A stretch of DNA of 64,000 nt from UBA5069 sp964560495 (GTDB taxonomy: Bacteria; Chloroflexota; Anaerolineae; Caldilineales; Caldilineaceae): NCBI GenBank assembly GCA_964560495.1, contig CAZLMM010000003.1, positions 1 to 64,000 of the forward strand, in the 5' to 3' direction. Made by a program: the position numbers and the translations under genes. Of the stretch, positions 1-9,522 are shown piece after piece (within the stretch, counting starts at the first letter, position 1; every line of letters begins with the position of its first letter). The notes beneath the pieces are model-generated. The model ran no database searches, was not told where the DNA came from, and worked only from the letters and a program-made list of their open reading frames with translations.

Positions 1-3000
1 CAGGACCTGTTTTTCCTCCAACAGCCCGCGGCGCAGCTCGTTTTGCGCCTGTTGTGCCGGGGTTTGGCTGTCGCTCGAACCCTCCGGCGCATCCTCCTGT
101 TTGGTGCTCTGCTGGTCGACAAAGCTGTCCTTGCCGTTGAAATCCAGCGTCAGCTCGGTGCAGGTGTTGCAGACCTGCACCAACTCCACGCCGGCGTTGA
201 AGTCGTGCAGGTATGCCAGCGGGCGGTCGGGCTGGTTGCCCACGGCGATCTCGGCGCGGTTGGCGATGCGCGCCAACCCATAGACGCCAATCAGGCGGTC
301 GTCGCGACCATCCTTGTTTGCGTCGTCAGGCTCGGGCGTTTGCGAGCCGATCAGCGGGCGCGTCGAGGCCAGTTCGTCGATCAGGTCGCGCAGGTCGATC
401 ACGGTGATCCCCTCGCCATCGACTTCGGCGTAGGCCAGCCTGAGCTGCGGGTCGAACTGAATGCTGCGCAGCGGGCCGGTGATGGGGATGCCAGCGACGA
501 TGCGCGGAGCGCCCACATAGTCGGAGTAGCGGTTGATCCACAGATCGGTCTCTGCGTTCAGGTCAATCACCCAGATGATGCCTTTGCCGCTCGCCAGCAT
601 TCCCGTGCTGACCAGCGCCAGATCGAACAACTCATCTCGGGCGAACTGGGCATTGGGGAGCAGATCGCCATTGGCGTCGAGTTCGTCTTGCTCCTCTGCT
701 GCGCCCACATTGCCGTCCCGATCCATGTCATAGATGACATTGGCTGCGGTCGTGACGCCAAAAACTGCCGCGAAGGGCAGGGTGGGCAGGGTGTGAATGC
801 TGCCGTCGATGCGCGTGCGTTTGTCATCCAGCCCGGCTGTGAGGAACGTGAGTCGAGGGCCGCCGCTGCTGGGGGCCTCAGTCGCCAGCACCAGATCCTT
901 CACCACGGCCACATCGTTGTAGCGACCGCGACGCAGCGCGTGGGGCGCCGGGTCAGTGCTCAAGGGATTGGGCATGTTGGCCGCGCGGGTTACATCCACT
1001 GCCTGCAAACCGATGCCCGAATTGACCACATAGACCACCGCCGCGTCGCTCAGGTGGTCGTTGAGCACGGCCAGTTTGGTGGGCACGCCGATTTCACGGG
1101 GAATGAAGTGGTTGTTGGCGTAAGGCAGATAGGGGCTGATGGTGGTGCGTGGGTCGGTCAGCACCTTGCGGCTGATGGTCATCTTGGCCGGATTGACGCA
1201 GTTCGCCTCGTCGATGAAGCGCAAGCCGATAACGGGTTTGGTGCAATCGCTCACATCCCAGATTTCCAGAATTTCCATCCCGCCCACCAACACCTCGGTC
1301 GTGCCGATCATCACCAGCAGGTCGCGCCCGGCCAGCACCTTGAGTTGGTTGTCCTCGCGCCGCACCAGGTAAACGTCATCGCGATTTTCAACCAGCCACT
1401 CGCTGCCGGGGCTTTTCACCGTGACCACGGCCTTGGGGGAGATGCGCACCTTCTGGGCCAGGGTCTTGGCCGCGCCGCCCGTGGCTGGCTCACTGTCATA
1501 TTCGTCGAGATACACGCTCAGTGCATCAGGCATGAGGTTCTTGTCCAGCGCCACCGTGATGCTGGTCATGAGCGTGGCGCTGGGCGCGCGCGTCAGGAGG
1601 ATGAACGGCTCGATTACTTCCGGCTTCAACGTGGCGAAGACATCCGGAATGACCGCAATGGCGCGCACATGGCGCAACCCGGTGAGCGAGGAGCCGATCA
1701 CCACGGGTTGGCTCAGCACGCTGGTTGCGCTGACGCCCTGTGTGTTTGTGGCAGGCGTGGTCGCCGAGAGCACCGCCGTGTCCAGCACCGTCAGCAGTTG
1801 CAGCGAAGAAGTGACCTCACTGTGGACGACGAAGACGAAATTGCGGATGGCGTCCACCGCTTGATTGCCCGGCGCAGTACCCACCAGCGCGTCCAGTTCC
1901 AGTCGGCGTTGCGGCTTGAAGGTGGTGAAGCGGATGGGATCGTTCATCAACAACTCGTTGCCAGGCTTGTCCGGTCCCTGCGCTTTGGTGTCCGTCGCGC
2001 CGGCAATGAAAACGCTGTACTGCGTGTCCATCTGCAAGGGAGCAGTGGGCGTGAAGACCACCATGCTGTTGTTCTCGCCCATGGCTGCCGTGCCGCTGAT
2101 GACCTCGCCAAATTGGTCGACAACGCTCAGTCCGTTCAGCACGGTGGTCGGGCTCATCGTCTTGGAGAAATGAATCCGCAGGTGATCCTGCAAGAAGTTG
2201 TTGTAGAGATTGTGCTGGATGATGCGCGGCGGCTGGGTGTCATCGGTGGTGAACGCGCCGACGCTGGCGCCGTGTTTGCTGGGCGCGCGTTGACTGATGC
2301 GCTGGATCAAGCGGTCAGTGTTGGGGTCGCGCAGTTCGAGTTCCAGAAGTTCGTTACAGACGACCGGAAAGACGGCTTGGGCCGACTCGAAGATGGGCAC
2401 ATAGACCAAAGGGCTGCCGGGAGAGATCATGACAAACTGTGCACTCAGACTGTAGGTCACCTTGACCAGCGTCACACAGTCGCCGTTCACGCGCATGAAG
2501 GCATATTCGCCGCTGGCCGTGATCCCGCCGATGCCGGCCCCTGCCGCCTGAAAGACCATCTTCGCCAAGCCGGGGGCTTTGCCGCTGGCGCTTGCTTGCA
2601 CCGCTGTCGTGTACCTGCCGTTATCCAGGAAGGCCTGCTCCACCATCATCCAGCCCTGCCCCCTGGGCCACGTGACGTGCCTGGCTACGATCACGATGTC
2701 GTGTGGGTCGGCACCCGCCGGCGCGGGAATGCTCAAGACCAGCGGCTTGCTGGCGGCGCTGCTCATCTGCAGATCGACCCCGCCCAAGAACGGGTAGCCG
2801 GGTGGCGCCGGTTGGGGCAGATCGCCCTCGGCCACGCTGCCCACCTTGACCAGGGCGCCGGGCGGCAGCGCATTGGCCGGGATATCCACGACTTCGCCGC
2901 CGGGGCCGTCCACCGGGCCGCCCTCCTCGCCTACCACGACTGTGCCATCCGGGTTGCGATAGCGGGGCAGCGGCGTCGTCACCTGGTTGCCGGCCGCGTC

Positions 3001-5427
3001 TTGCAAGATCAGGTCGAGCTTGTCGGCCGGGCTGGCGGCCACGTTCAGGCTGAAACTGCCGTCGGCGTTGGGCAACACGGAGGTGAGCGCGTTGGTCGTG
3101 CGGTTCTTGACGATGACGATCCAATCTGGTTGCACCGTGCCCTGCGTGCCGCTGACGGTGCAGAAGCCCGTCGCATCGGGAATGGTCACGCTGATCTGTC
3201 CGGCTGGCGGCAGGGTCGGCGGCGTCACATCGACGGTGGTGAAGCGGGCGCGGAAGACTTCGGTCAGCGGATTGCCGGCCAGGTCTTGCACTGCCGCGGA
3301 GATTGTCAGCGAATAGGTCGCGCTGTCGGCCAGGATTGTGTCTGGGCGAAAGGTGAGCACGGCGCCATCGGGCGTGAGCGACTGGCTGCCGGCCAGCGGC
3401 GCGCCGTTGGCGTCCACCACAGTCAGCGCGTCGAGCACCGTCAGCGGGTTGACCGGTTCGGAAAAGGTGACTTGCACCACGCTGATAAGCGGAACATCGA
3501 CTGCGCCGTCGGCGGGTGAAATGGCAATCACGCTGGGCGGTTGGGGCGTCAGGCCGATGTTGAGCGAGGCGAAGCTGCCCACGCCTTGGATGTTCGCCTG
3601 GCGCGTGACCACGTCGTGAGTCAGCGGGTTGCGCACTGTCACCGTGACCAACCCCGGCGGCGCAGCCAAGATGTAGCGGCCTTCGGGCGTGCTGATGGAG
3701 GCCAACGGGTAGGCGTTGGTCGAGGCGACCATGCCGGCCTGGCTCCGTCCGTCGGCGTTGTTGATCGTGCCGGTGACGAAGCCCAGCGGCTGGCTGGCGG
3801 CCAGGAACACATAACGTCCCTCATCGAGCAGACCACTGAACTGCAGCCGTGCACCGGCGTTACGACTGGCCGGGCCGACCAGCGAAAGGTAGGTGACGTT
3901 CTGGACTTCCACCAGATGCGCGACGAGCACCTGGCTGTTGGCAGGTAGGGTGGGTGGAGCGCTGATCGACAATGCGGCCGGCAGCGTCAAGCGCCCACCG
4001 TGGAAATCGACGGTCACTGCGTCGAGGAAAGTCAATTCAGCCGGAATGATGGGAGGAAACTCCTCCTGCGGCAGCGGCGTGAGCAGCAGCGGTAGATCGA
4101 CCAGCGTGGCGTTGCGTGGGACGACCAGGCGTTGGCCGGTGGGCGTCTCCACCGTGGCGCCGTCGTTTGTCAGCAAAACCCCTTGGGCCGCGTTTGCCGC
4201 GGGACGTGCGGCCAGATCGATGACGCCCTGTTCCAACTCATGCACGGCGAAGATGCGCGAGGGCGAAAGTGTCAGCTCCGCCTGGGATGCAAACTGACCA
4301 CCCGGGTAGGCGTAAAGGCGCACATCCTGGCTTACCGGTTCAGGATGAAGCTGTGTCCCGTTGACAAAGCGGTAAGACTCGCGCAGGTCGAGGCGCATGG
4401 TCGTCCCACTGGTCAGGGGCGTCGCCGCGCCCGCCTGCACCTGCACGTCGGACGTGACGCCCGGCGCAGTGACCAGAATCTGGGGCGATGGTGAAATGGT
4501 CGCGCTGGCGTCGGACGGCAGGCCCGCATCTGCTGCGCCCGGCAGCGGCGCACCGATCGCAGGGATCGGCGGGCCGTTGGCAACATCGGCCAGGAAGAGA
4601 GCGATCTGCCCTGGCGCGCTGGCCGAAAGCTGAAAACGCAATCCGTCGGCGGTGCGGACGGGTGGATTGATCACCGTCCACGCGCCCTGTGTTGCATTCC
4701 AGCGGGCGGCAGTGGGCGCGACGTCGGGTGAGAGGCCAGCCGGTGCAGCCATCGACAGGGTCGCTGATTGGACAAAGGTCGCAGAGATCGGGCTGATCTC
4801 CACGGCAGCAAGCGGCGACCAACCGGCCGGCGGCGCGCCCACCAGCCCCTGCGCACCGATGGCGGTGATCTGCATCACCTGGTCATCGATCAGGCCGCCG
4901 GGCGGGATGAGCACCGTTGCTTCGCCGCCGCTTGTCGAGACTGAGCCGCCGGAGATGGCGGAGATAGGACTGGCGTTGGCGTCCAGGGGAGTCAAACGTG
5001 CGTCGAAGGGCGCAACACGCTGGCCGGCGACCACCTGCGCCGTGCGTTCGGCGCGACTATAGCCGGGCTTGTCGATGACGATGCGGGCTGCGCCAGGGGC
5101 GCTGACCAGGCGATAGCGCCCGCGAGCGTCAGTTGTGGTTTCGAGCAAGGAGACCGGTGCGCCGTCCAGGCTCACAAGTCGGGCTGCGGCGTCGGCCAGC
5201 GGCAGACCGGTGGCCGCGTCAAAGACCTCGCCGGCGATGACGCCAGGTCCGACGATTTGCTGGCTGACGCGAAACGGCGCAACGTCGATCTCGCCGCTGG
5301 CTGTTTCACTGAAAGGAAGCGCCGCCAAGGGCGCCGGGGGCAAAACAAACGAGATCAGCAGCAGGCTGACCACAAAGAAGTGGAAGCGCATTAAAACGGT
5401 TCTGCGAACCATAATGGAGATTCCCAT
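1..5427 (-). CDS. Very large secreted repeat protein with Ig-like domains (C-terminus off the window)
   Basis: An open frame of 1809 codons reads on the minus strand to the left edge without a stop, so the C-terminus is missing. The N-terminus has basic residues (MVRR) and a hydrophobic stretch ending near PPAPLAAL, a likely signal peptide. A carboxypeptidase-regulatory-like beta-sandwich follows at about residues 50-130 (GEVFDAATGLPLADA, then TDARGRYRLV). Later segments resemble Big_5/SbsA Ig-like domains (ISPADGAVDVPL and VTFSEPVNPLTV; again HLRIHFSKTMSPTTV). Near the left edge there is an acidic, calcium-loop-like stretch (MDRDGNVGAAEEQDELDANG). I infer an extracellular or cell-surface protein of unknown function. 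Starts at 5427, 5412 and 5391 are in frame and none has a strong ribosome-binding site. The opposite strand is also open over much of this region, which I read as a codon-bias shadow because only the minus frame gives recognisable domains. Confidence 0.85.
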   Translation of the reverse strand, partial: MGISIMVRRTVLMRFHFFVVSLLLISFVLPPAPLAALPFSETASGEIDVAPFRVSQQIVGPGVIAGEVFDAATGLPLADAAARLVSLDGAPVSLLETTTDARGRYRLVSAPGAARIVIDKPGYSRAERTAQVVAGQRVAPFDARLTPLDANASPISAISGGSVSTSGGEATVLIPPGGLIDDQVMQITAIGAQGLVGAPPAGWSPLAAVEISPISATFVQSATLSMAAPAGLSPDVAPTAARWNATQGAWTVINPPVRTADGLRFQLSASAPGQIALFLADVANGPPIPAIGAPLPGAADAGLPSDASATISPSPQILVTAPGVTSDVQVQAGAATPLTSGTTMRLDLRESYRFVNGTQLHPEPVSQDVRLYAYPGGQFASQAELTLSPSRIFAVHELEQGVIDLAARPAANAAQGVLLTNDGATVETPTGQRLVVPRNATLVDLPLLLTPLPQEEFPPIIPAELTFLDAVTVDFHGGRLTLPAALSISAPPTLPANSQVLVAHLVEVQNVTYLSLVGPASRNAGARLQFSGLLDEGRYVFLAASQPLGFVTGTINNADGRSQAGMVASTNAYPLASISTPEGRYILAAPPGLVTVTVRNPLTHDVVTRQANIQGVGSFASLNIGLTPQPPSVIAISPADGAVDVPLISVVQVTFSEPVNPLTVLDALTVVDANGAPLAGSQSLTPDGAVLTFRPDTILADSATYSLTISAAVQDLAGNPLTEVFRARFTTVDVTPPTLPPAGQISVTIPDATGFCTVSGTQGTVQPDWIVIVKNRTTNALTSVLPNADGSFSLNVAASPADKLDLILQDAAGNQVTTPLPRYRNPDGTVVVGEEGGPVDGPGGEVVDIPANALPPGALVKVGSVAEGDLPQPAPPGYPFLGGVDLQMSSAASKPLVLSIPAPAGADPHDIVIVARHVTWPRGQGWMMVEQAFLDNGRYTTAVQASASGKAPGLAKMVFQAAGAGIGGITASGEYAFMRVNGDCVTLVKVTYSLSAQFVMISPGSPLVYVPIFESAQAVFPVVCNELLELELRDPNTDRLIQRISQRAPSKHGASVGAFTTDDTQPPRIIQHNLYNNFLQDHLRIHFSKTMSPTTVLNGLSVVDQFGEVISGTAAMGENNSMVVFTPTAPLQMDTQYSVFIAGATDTKAQGPDKPGNELLMNDPIRFTTFKPQRRLELDALVGTAPGNQAVDAIRNFVFVVHSEVTSSLQLLTVLDTAVLSATTPATNTQGVSATSVLSQPVVIGSSLTGLRHVRAIAVIPDVFATLKPEVIEPFILLTRAPSATLMTSITVALDKNLMPDALSVYLDEYDSEPATGGAAKTLAQKVRISPKAVVTVKSPGSEWLVENRDDVYLVRREDNQLKVLAGRDLLVMIGTTEVLVGGMEILEIWDVSDCTKPVIGLRFIDEANCVNPAKMTISRKVLTDPRTTISPYLPYANNHFIPREIGVPTKLAVLNDHLSDAAVVYVVNSGIGLQAVDVTRAANMPNPLSTDPAPHALRRGRYNDVAVVKDLVLATEAPSSGGPRLTFLTAGLDDKRTRIDGSIHTLPTLPFAAVFGVTTAANVIYDMDRDGNVGAAEEQDELDANGDLLPNAQFARDELFDLALVSTGMLASGKGIIWVIDLNAETDLWINRYSDYVGAPRIVAGIPITGPLRSIQFDPQLRLAYAEVDGEGITVIDLRDLIDELASTRPLIGSQTPEPDDANKDGRDDRLIGVYGLARIANRAEIAVGNQPDRPLAYLHDFNAGVELVQVCNTCTELTLDFNGKDSFVDQQSTKQEDAPEGSSDSQTPAQQAQNELRRGLLEEKQVL

Positions 5428-5673
5428 GGGCTGACAGTGCGTCGGTACAGGTTGACGCCGCCCACCTGTGAACAAATGGAGGCCGGAGCAAAGCAAACGT
5501 GTGGCCGTATGCTGAGGTGTGTTGGGAGGCAGTGTACGGTCTGCACCACAGTTTGCGCATAAAATTGTATGTAGAGTGGAGCAAGTTGTCAATTTCAAGA
5601 AAGACAAAAAAACTGCCAGGAATTCCCAGTCTGCATAGAAGGGAACGCGGGTTGGACAAAGTCATTTCGTAGG

Positions 5674-5740
5674 GGGGCTTGAACGGCGGCGACGTAGCCT
5701 CGCTGTTACAGAACGATGACGTCGCCGCCGTTCAAGCCCC
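5674..5740. repeat. Perfect 22-bp inverted repeat (stem-loop)
   Basis: The arms 5674-5695 and 5719-5740 are perfectly complementary and separated by 23 bases. The stem core GAACGGCGGCGA closely matches the stem at 10872-10916 (GAACAGCGGCGA). It sits between divergent genes, so a terminator role is not obvious; a mobile hairpin repeat or an RNA structure is possible. Confidence 0.8.
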
Positions 5741-5831
5741 TTTAGCAAACCCACTTTGAATGCACCCAAAGCGGTTGACATAGGTTTGCCCCAAACTCTG
5801 GCAAATTGTGACCGAAACGTGCTCAAAGCCT

Positions 5832-5843
5832 GGGATGCATCCC
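5832..5843. promoter_or_regulatory. 12-base palindrome upstream of the deoR promoter, possible operator
   Basis: GGGATGCATCCC is a perfect palindrome lying 23 bases upstream of the -35 box of the deoR-like gene. Regulator binding is inference only; no second copy was seen upstream of other genes of the island. Confidence 0.3.
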
Positions 5844-5866
5844 GGTTCAGGTTTGAGATTTCCCCC

Positions 5867-5895
5867 TTGACAGGTAAGCGGAGACAACCTATACT
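5867..5895 (+). promoter_or_regulatory. Sigma70-type promoter for the deoR-like gene and possibly the island
   Basis: TTGACA at 5867-5872 and TATACT at 5890-5895 are separated by exactly 17 bases, very close to the housekeeping consensus. Transcription would start near 5902, leaving about 50 bases of leader before the ATG at 5953. Confidence 0.75.
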
Positions 5896-5952
5896 ACGAT
5901 TACTTTTGATTATTCTTTGCTCGAATCTGATTATATTGTGAGCGACTCCCTG

Positions 5953-6714
5953 ATGGCATCGACTGTTGAACGTCAACGCCGCCTGCTGGCGTGGATCGAA
6001 CAGCGACAACGCGCCAGCGTGTCAGAGATTACTTCTCACTTTTCCGTCAGCCCGGCCACTGCTCGCCGTGATTTGGAGGCGCTGGCTAGCCAGGAAAAAG
6101 TGGAAAGAGTACATGGCGGCGCGCTTGCCGTACGCCGTGCGCCGCCCGAAGCGCCTGTTTCTCAGCGCGCCAGCGATCAGGCTGCCGAAAAAGAACGCAT
6201 CGCTGCGGCTGCCGTGCAGCTGGTCGCCGACGGCGAGACGATCTTTCTCAGCAGCGGTACCACAACTGAGGCTGTGGCGCGCCGTCTGCATCAGCGAATG
6301 CTGACCGTCATCACGAATTCATTGCTCGTGATCAATGCGCTGGCCGACGCACCCAACATAACGCTCATCGCCTTGGGCGGGACCTTGCGCCACAGTGAGC
6401 TTTCCTTTATCGGCCCGTTGACCACTCATTCTCTCACCGAACTGCGCGCAATGAAGGTCATCATGGGCATCCGTGCAATTGACATCGAGCAGGGATTGAC
6501 CAACGCCTACCTGGAGGAGTCGCTCATCGACCGCGCCATCCTGAGCAATGCCAGCCAAGTCATCCTCGTCGCCGACCACACCAAGTGTGGGCGCGTTTCG
6601 GCAGTCTTCGTTGCGCCGTTGACAAAGATAGACATGCTAATCACTGATGAGCAAACGCCCCGTGACTTCGTCCAGGCGCTGAGGGAACAGGAAATTTCAG
6701 TCGTGCAGGTATAG
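5953..6714 (+). CDS. DeoR-family transcriptional regulator
   Basis: The protein has the two-part DeoR layout. An N-terminal winged helix-turn-helix comes first (ERQRRLLAWIEQ, then SVSEITSHFSVSPATARRDL with the family's typical ATARRDL recognition helix). A DeoR_C sugar-phosphate sensor domain of the phosphosugar-isomerase-like fold follows, with FLSSGTTTEAVARRL, ITNSLLVINAL and LIALGGTLR. DeoR regulators usually repress carbohydrate genes and are released by a phosphorylated sugar. As the first gene of the sugar island with its own strong promoter, it probably controls the downstream genes. I chose ATG 5953 because it gives the usual MASTVERQRR-type start; GTG 5938 and TTG 5917 are in frame but lie very close to the predicted transcription start. 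Confidence 0.9.
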   Translation: MASTVERQRRLLAWIEQRQRASVSEITSHFSVSPATARRDLEALASQEKVERVHGGALAVRRAPPEAPVSQRASDQAAEKERIAAAAVQLVADGETIFLSSGTTTEAVARRLHQRMLTVITNSLLVINALADAPNITLIALGGTLRHSELSFIGPLTTHSLTELRAMKVIMGIRAIDIEQGLTNAYLEESLIDRAILSNASQVILVADHTKCGRVSAVFVAPLTKIDMLITDEQTPRDFVQALREQEISVVQV

Positions 6715-6799
6715 GAACAGGCAGATCACATTGTTTTCTCAGCGCCTTTTCGCCTGTTCGCAGAGTATATTTGTCATTCTGACCAAAAACGGGAGTTAT

Positions 6800-7249
6800 A
6801 TGGATCGCATTGAGTTCTATCACGAATGGGAGCCAGACTACGGCTTCCTCTCTAACTTCGCTGCCGCGCCGATTCTGCTCGACGGCGCATTGTGGCCCAC
6901 TACAGAGCACTACTATCAGGCGCAGAAGTTCCTCGACCCAACCTGGCGCGAGCGCATCCGCCAGGCGGCCACGCCGGGTGTCGCCAAAGACCTGTCCTGG
7001 TCGTCTGGCGCGCCGGTGCGCAGCGATTGGAACGATGTACGCGACGCTGCAATGCTGATTGCCCTGCGCGCCAAATTCAGCCAGCACGCCGACTTGCGGG
7101 CAAGATTGTTTGCCACAGGAGACGCCTATCTCGCTGAACACACAACCAACGATCGCTATTGGGGCGACGGCGGCGATGGCAGCGGCGTCAATCGCCTGGG
7201 GCAGATGCTCATGCAGGTGCGAGAGGAGTTGCGTGACCACCCGCCTTGA
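6800..7249 (+). CDS. NADAR/YbiA (DUF1768) family N-glycosidase-like protein
   Basis: A 149-residue protein matching the NADAR family over its whole length: GFLSNFAAAPILLDG near the N-terminus, then the hallmark WPTTEHYYQAQKF, and the C-terminal NDRYWGDGGDGSGVNRLG. Family members hydrolyse N-glycosidic bonds; some act on reactive riboflavin-pathway intermediates (YbiA) and others remove ADP-ribose from nucleic acid bases or bind NAD derivatives. The start at 6800 has a GGGAG motif five bases upstream. It lies between the DeoR regulator and the amidohydrolase on the same strand. Its role in a sugar island is unclear; it may be co-transcribed damage control or simply a neighbour. No DarT-like partner is adjacent. 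Confidence 0.88.
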   Translation: MDRIEFYHEWEPDYGFLSNFAAAPILLDGALWPTTEHYYQAQKFLDPTWRERIRQAATPGVAKDLSWSSGAPVRSDWNDVRDAAMLIALRAKFSQHADLRARLFATGDAYLAEHTTNDRYWGDGGDGSGVNRLGQMLMQVREELRDHPP

Positions 7250-7295
7250 TCTGAAAAGATAGATAGATCAGGCAAATAAAAACGGACAGGCGATC

Positions 7296-8339
7296 ATGCT
7301 GTTGACTGAGTATCAACCAATCCCCAAACTCGTGACCAAGACCACCCAGGTGCTGCGCCCGGCCTTTCCGGTCATCGACGCCCACAATCACCTGGGGACG
7401 CCCTTTGGCGGCGGCTGGGACAAGCGCCCCCTGGCAGAGTTGCTCGACAAACTCGACGAAGCCCATGTCCGTTGTTACGTCGATTTGGACGGCGGCTGGG
7501 GCGAGGAAATCCTTGACGACCATTTACAACGTTTCAAGGAACCTGCACCGGAACGCTTTCGCATCTTCGGCGGCGTCGATTGGCGGCAATGGCCCGAACA
7601 CGGCAACCGCTTTGGCGAATGGGCAGCGCAACGATTGCAGCAGCAGGCTGGGCGCGGCGCGCAAGGGCTAAAAATCTGGAAGCCCTTGGGGCTGCATGTA
7701 ACCGACCAAGATGGCAGACGGGTGTCGGTGGATGATGATCGACTCGATCCAATCTGGGCGATTGCCGGCGAGCTGCGACTGCCCGTCCTGATCCACGTAG
7801 CCGATCCGGTTGCCTTCTTCGACCCATTGGATAACCACAACGAACGCTGGGAGGAATTGCATCGCAGCCCGGATTGGCAATTCACCAGCCCTCCTTTCCC
7901 GCCCTTCATGCAGATCATGAGCGAGCTGGCAAACCTGGTCAGCCGCCACCCGCGGACGATCTTCATCGGCGCGCACGTGGGCTGCTACGCTGAAAATCTG
8001 GCCTGGGTTGGCGCGCTCCTGGATCGCTGCCCGAATTTCTTCATCGACTTCAGCGCGCGCATCGGCGAGCTGGGCCGCCAGCCCTACAGTGCGCGACGTT
8101 TCTTCACTCAATACGCCGACCGCATCCTCTTTGGTACCGACGCCAGCCCAAATCTGGACGCCTATCGCCTCTACTACCGATTCTTGGAAACCGACGACGA
8201 ATACTTCAGCTACGACGGCAGAATTGCGCCCGGCCAGGGACGCTGGTATATCTATGGCCTGCACCTGCCTGCCGACGTGTTGGAGAAGGTCTATCACCGC
8301 AACGCAGAACGGGTTCTGAACTATGAGCAATTCCCATGA
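7296..8339 (+). CDS. Amidohydrolase-2 family metal-dependent hydrolase
   Basis: A TIM-barrel amidohydrolase of the PF04909 type. The N-terminal metal motif is VIDAHNHLG (HxH), there is a central VLIHVADPV, then the barrel-strand histidine in FIGAHVGCYAENL and the late Asp in ILFGTDASPN. These four sites are the expected metal and catalytic positions. The family covers decarboxylases, lactonases and uronate or sugar-acid hydrolases, so the substrate cannot be read from sequence. It is not the AgaA/NagA-type deacetylase (amidohydrolase-1), which matters when the island is compared with the classical GalNAc pathway. It overlaps the next gene by 17 bases, suggesting translational coupling. No strong ribosome-binding site precedes the ATG. 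Confidence 0.85.
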   Translation: MLLTEYQPIPKLVTKTTQVLRPAFPVIDAHNHLGTPFGGGWDKRPLAELLDKLDEAHVRCYVDLDGGWGEEILDDHLQRFKEPAPERFRIFGGVDWRQWPEHGNRFGEWAAQRLQQQAGRGAQGLKIWKPLGLHVTDQDGRRVSVDDDRLDPIWAIAGELRLPVLIHVADPVAFFDPLDNHNERWEELHRSPDWQFTSPPFPPFMQIMSELANLVSRHPRTIFIGAHVGCYAENLAWVGALLDRCPNFFIDFSARIGELGRQPYSARRFFTQYADRILFGTDASPNLDAYRLYYRFLETDDEYFSYDGRIAPGQGRWYIYGLHLPADVLEKVYHRNAERVLNYEQFP

Positions 8340-9366
8340 AGCCGGCTTCCATACCCGGCAGGAAATTCTATCCCAACCGGCGGTCTGGTCTACTGCGTTG
8401 GAGACGCTGAGTACGAAAGCTGTTATGCTGCGCGATTTCTATCGCGCTGGCGCCTATAGCAGCGTCTACTTCACGGGCTGCGGCTCTGCCTACTACGCAG
8501 CCATGGCTGCTGCGGCCGCTTTTCAAGAGATGACCGGCGTTTCGGGGCGAGCTTTGCCGGCGTCAGAGGTCTGGCTCTATCCGGGGGCGATTCCCCGCCG
8601 GCACGGTCGGGCGCTCCTGGTGGCCTTTAGTCGCTCGGGCGAAACGACCGAGACCCTGCGCGCCTGCGACGCTTTCCGCGACCACCACGCCGGCGACATC
8701 GTGACATTGAGTTGTGCGCCCGATCGCCCCCTTGCCAGCATGGGCGATGTCAACTTGCTCTTTCCCATGGCGCAGGAAGAAAGCATTGCCCAGACCCGCG
8801 CCTTCACCACGCTCTACCTGGGCAGCCTGGTCATGGCGGCCTTCTGGGCCGAACGAGAGGATGTCTGGCTGGAAATGCAGGAGTTGCCAGGAGTGATGGA
8901 GCGGGTGCTGGTCGAAGCAGGCGGTCTTGCTCATGCCCTAGGCAGCGACCTGAGCCTGGACCGTTTCTATTTTCTCGGCTCAGGGCTGCGCTACGGTCTG
9001 GCCTGTGAACTGAGCCTGAAGATGAAAGAGATGTCGCTGACCCACAGCGAACCGTTCCACTTCATGGAATTTCGCCACGGCCCCAAGTCCATGGTCACGC
9101 CAACGACCCTGGTGATGGGGCTGGTGTCGGAGGCAAACCACGCCTATGACCGGGCGGTGCTCCACGACATGGCGGGCATGGGCGCGAACATCCTGGCGGT
9201 CGGGGAGCACGATGGGCACGTCACGTTGGCGTCTGGCCTGCCCGACCTGGCGCGCAGCGTGCTCTATGTGCCGGTGGGGCAGTTGGTGGCGCTGGCGCGC
9301 TCGTTGGCCAAAGGGCTGGACCCAGATCGACCGAACAATCTGGATGCGGTGGTGAAGTTGGCGTAG
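8323..9366 (+). CDS. SIS-domain sugar isomerase/deaminase, AgaS/GlmS-isomerase-like
   Basis: Two SIS domains are arranged as in AgaS and the isomerase half of GlmS. The first holds YFTGCGSAYYAAMAAAA and LVAFSRSGETTETLRA (the phosphosugar-binding Ser-rich loops). The second holds FLGSGLRYGLACELSLKMKE and FHFMEFRHGPKSMV, the HGPKS motif being characteristic of the AgaS/GlmS-isomerase group. There is no glutaminase domain, so it is not a glucosamine-6-phosphate synthase. In Aga clusters AgaS converts galactosamine-6-phosphate to tagatose-6-phosphate with loss of ammonia; next to a PfkB kinase and a GatZ-like protein that is the most economical hypothesis. The sugar specificity is inferred. The start overlaps the end of the amidohydrolase. 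Confidence 0.8.
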   Translation: MSNSHEAGFHTRQEILSQPAVWSTALETLSTKAVMLRDFYRAGAYSSVYFTGCGSAYYAAMAAAAAFQEMTGVSGRALPASEVWLYPGAIPRRHGRALLVAFSRSGETTETLRACDAFRDHHAGDIVTLSCAPDRPLASMGDVNLLFPMAQEESIAQTRAFTTLYLGSLVMAAFWAEREDVWLEMQELPGVMERVLVEAGGLAHALGSDLSLDRFYFLGSGLRYGLACELSLKMKEMSLTHSEPFHFMEFRHGPKSMVTPTTLVMGLVSEANHAYDRAVLHDMAGMGANILAVGEHDGHVTLASGLPDLARSVLYVPVGQLVALARSLAKGLDPDRPNNLDAVVKLA

Positions 9367-9378
9367 GCTGAACAGGAT

Positions 9379-9471
9379 GATGGGGTCTTGAGGTTGTGAG
9401 ATCTTGGGGGGAAACCGGTGCAAACGCTCCATGCCTGAAACCTCAAGGCCTCAACGCCCCAATACCTCAAG
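9379..9471. repeat. Phased octamer repeats in both orientations
   Basis: Four consecutive 8-base units on the plus strand (GATGGGGT, CTTGAGGT, TGTGAGAT, CTTGGGGG; 9379-9410) are followed after 29 bases by four units in reverse orientation (ACCTCAAG, GCCTCAAC, GCCCCAAT, ACCTCAAG; 9440-9471). The two arrays can pair, for example CTTGAGGTT with AACCTCAAG. The element fills the spacer between the SIS gene and the binding-protein gene; related arrays lie at 15633-15664 and 62328-62397. Confidence 0.75.
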
Positions 9472-9522
9472 CGATGATTGCCAATCGTTTTCGTATCAAT
9501 TTTCAAACAGGAGGAAAATTCT

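Larger units (their letters stand above)
5428..5952. other. Intergenic region between the large secreted protein and the deoR-like gene
   Basis: About 525 bases without a convincing gene. It holds a perfect 22-bp stem-loop (5674-5740), a 12-base palindrome (5832-5843) and a consensus sigma70-type promoter (5867-5895). The first 240 bases are the upstream side of the divergent minus-strand gene; I see no clear promoter for that gene. Confidence 0.6.

Noticed and set aside
43..3519. Open frame of 1158 codons on the plus strand
   Set aside because: It is codon-for-codon opposite the minus-strand secreted protein, has no recognisable domain or ribosome-binding site, and GC-rich codon bias explains the missing stops.
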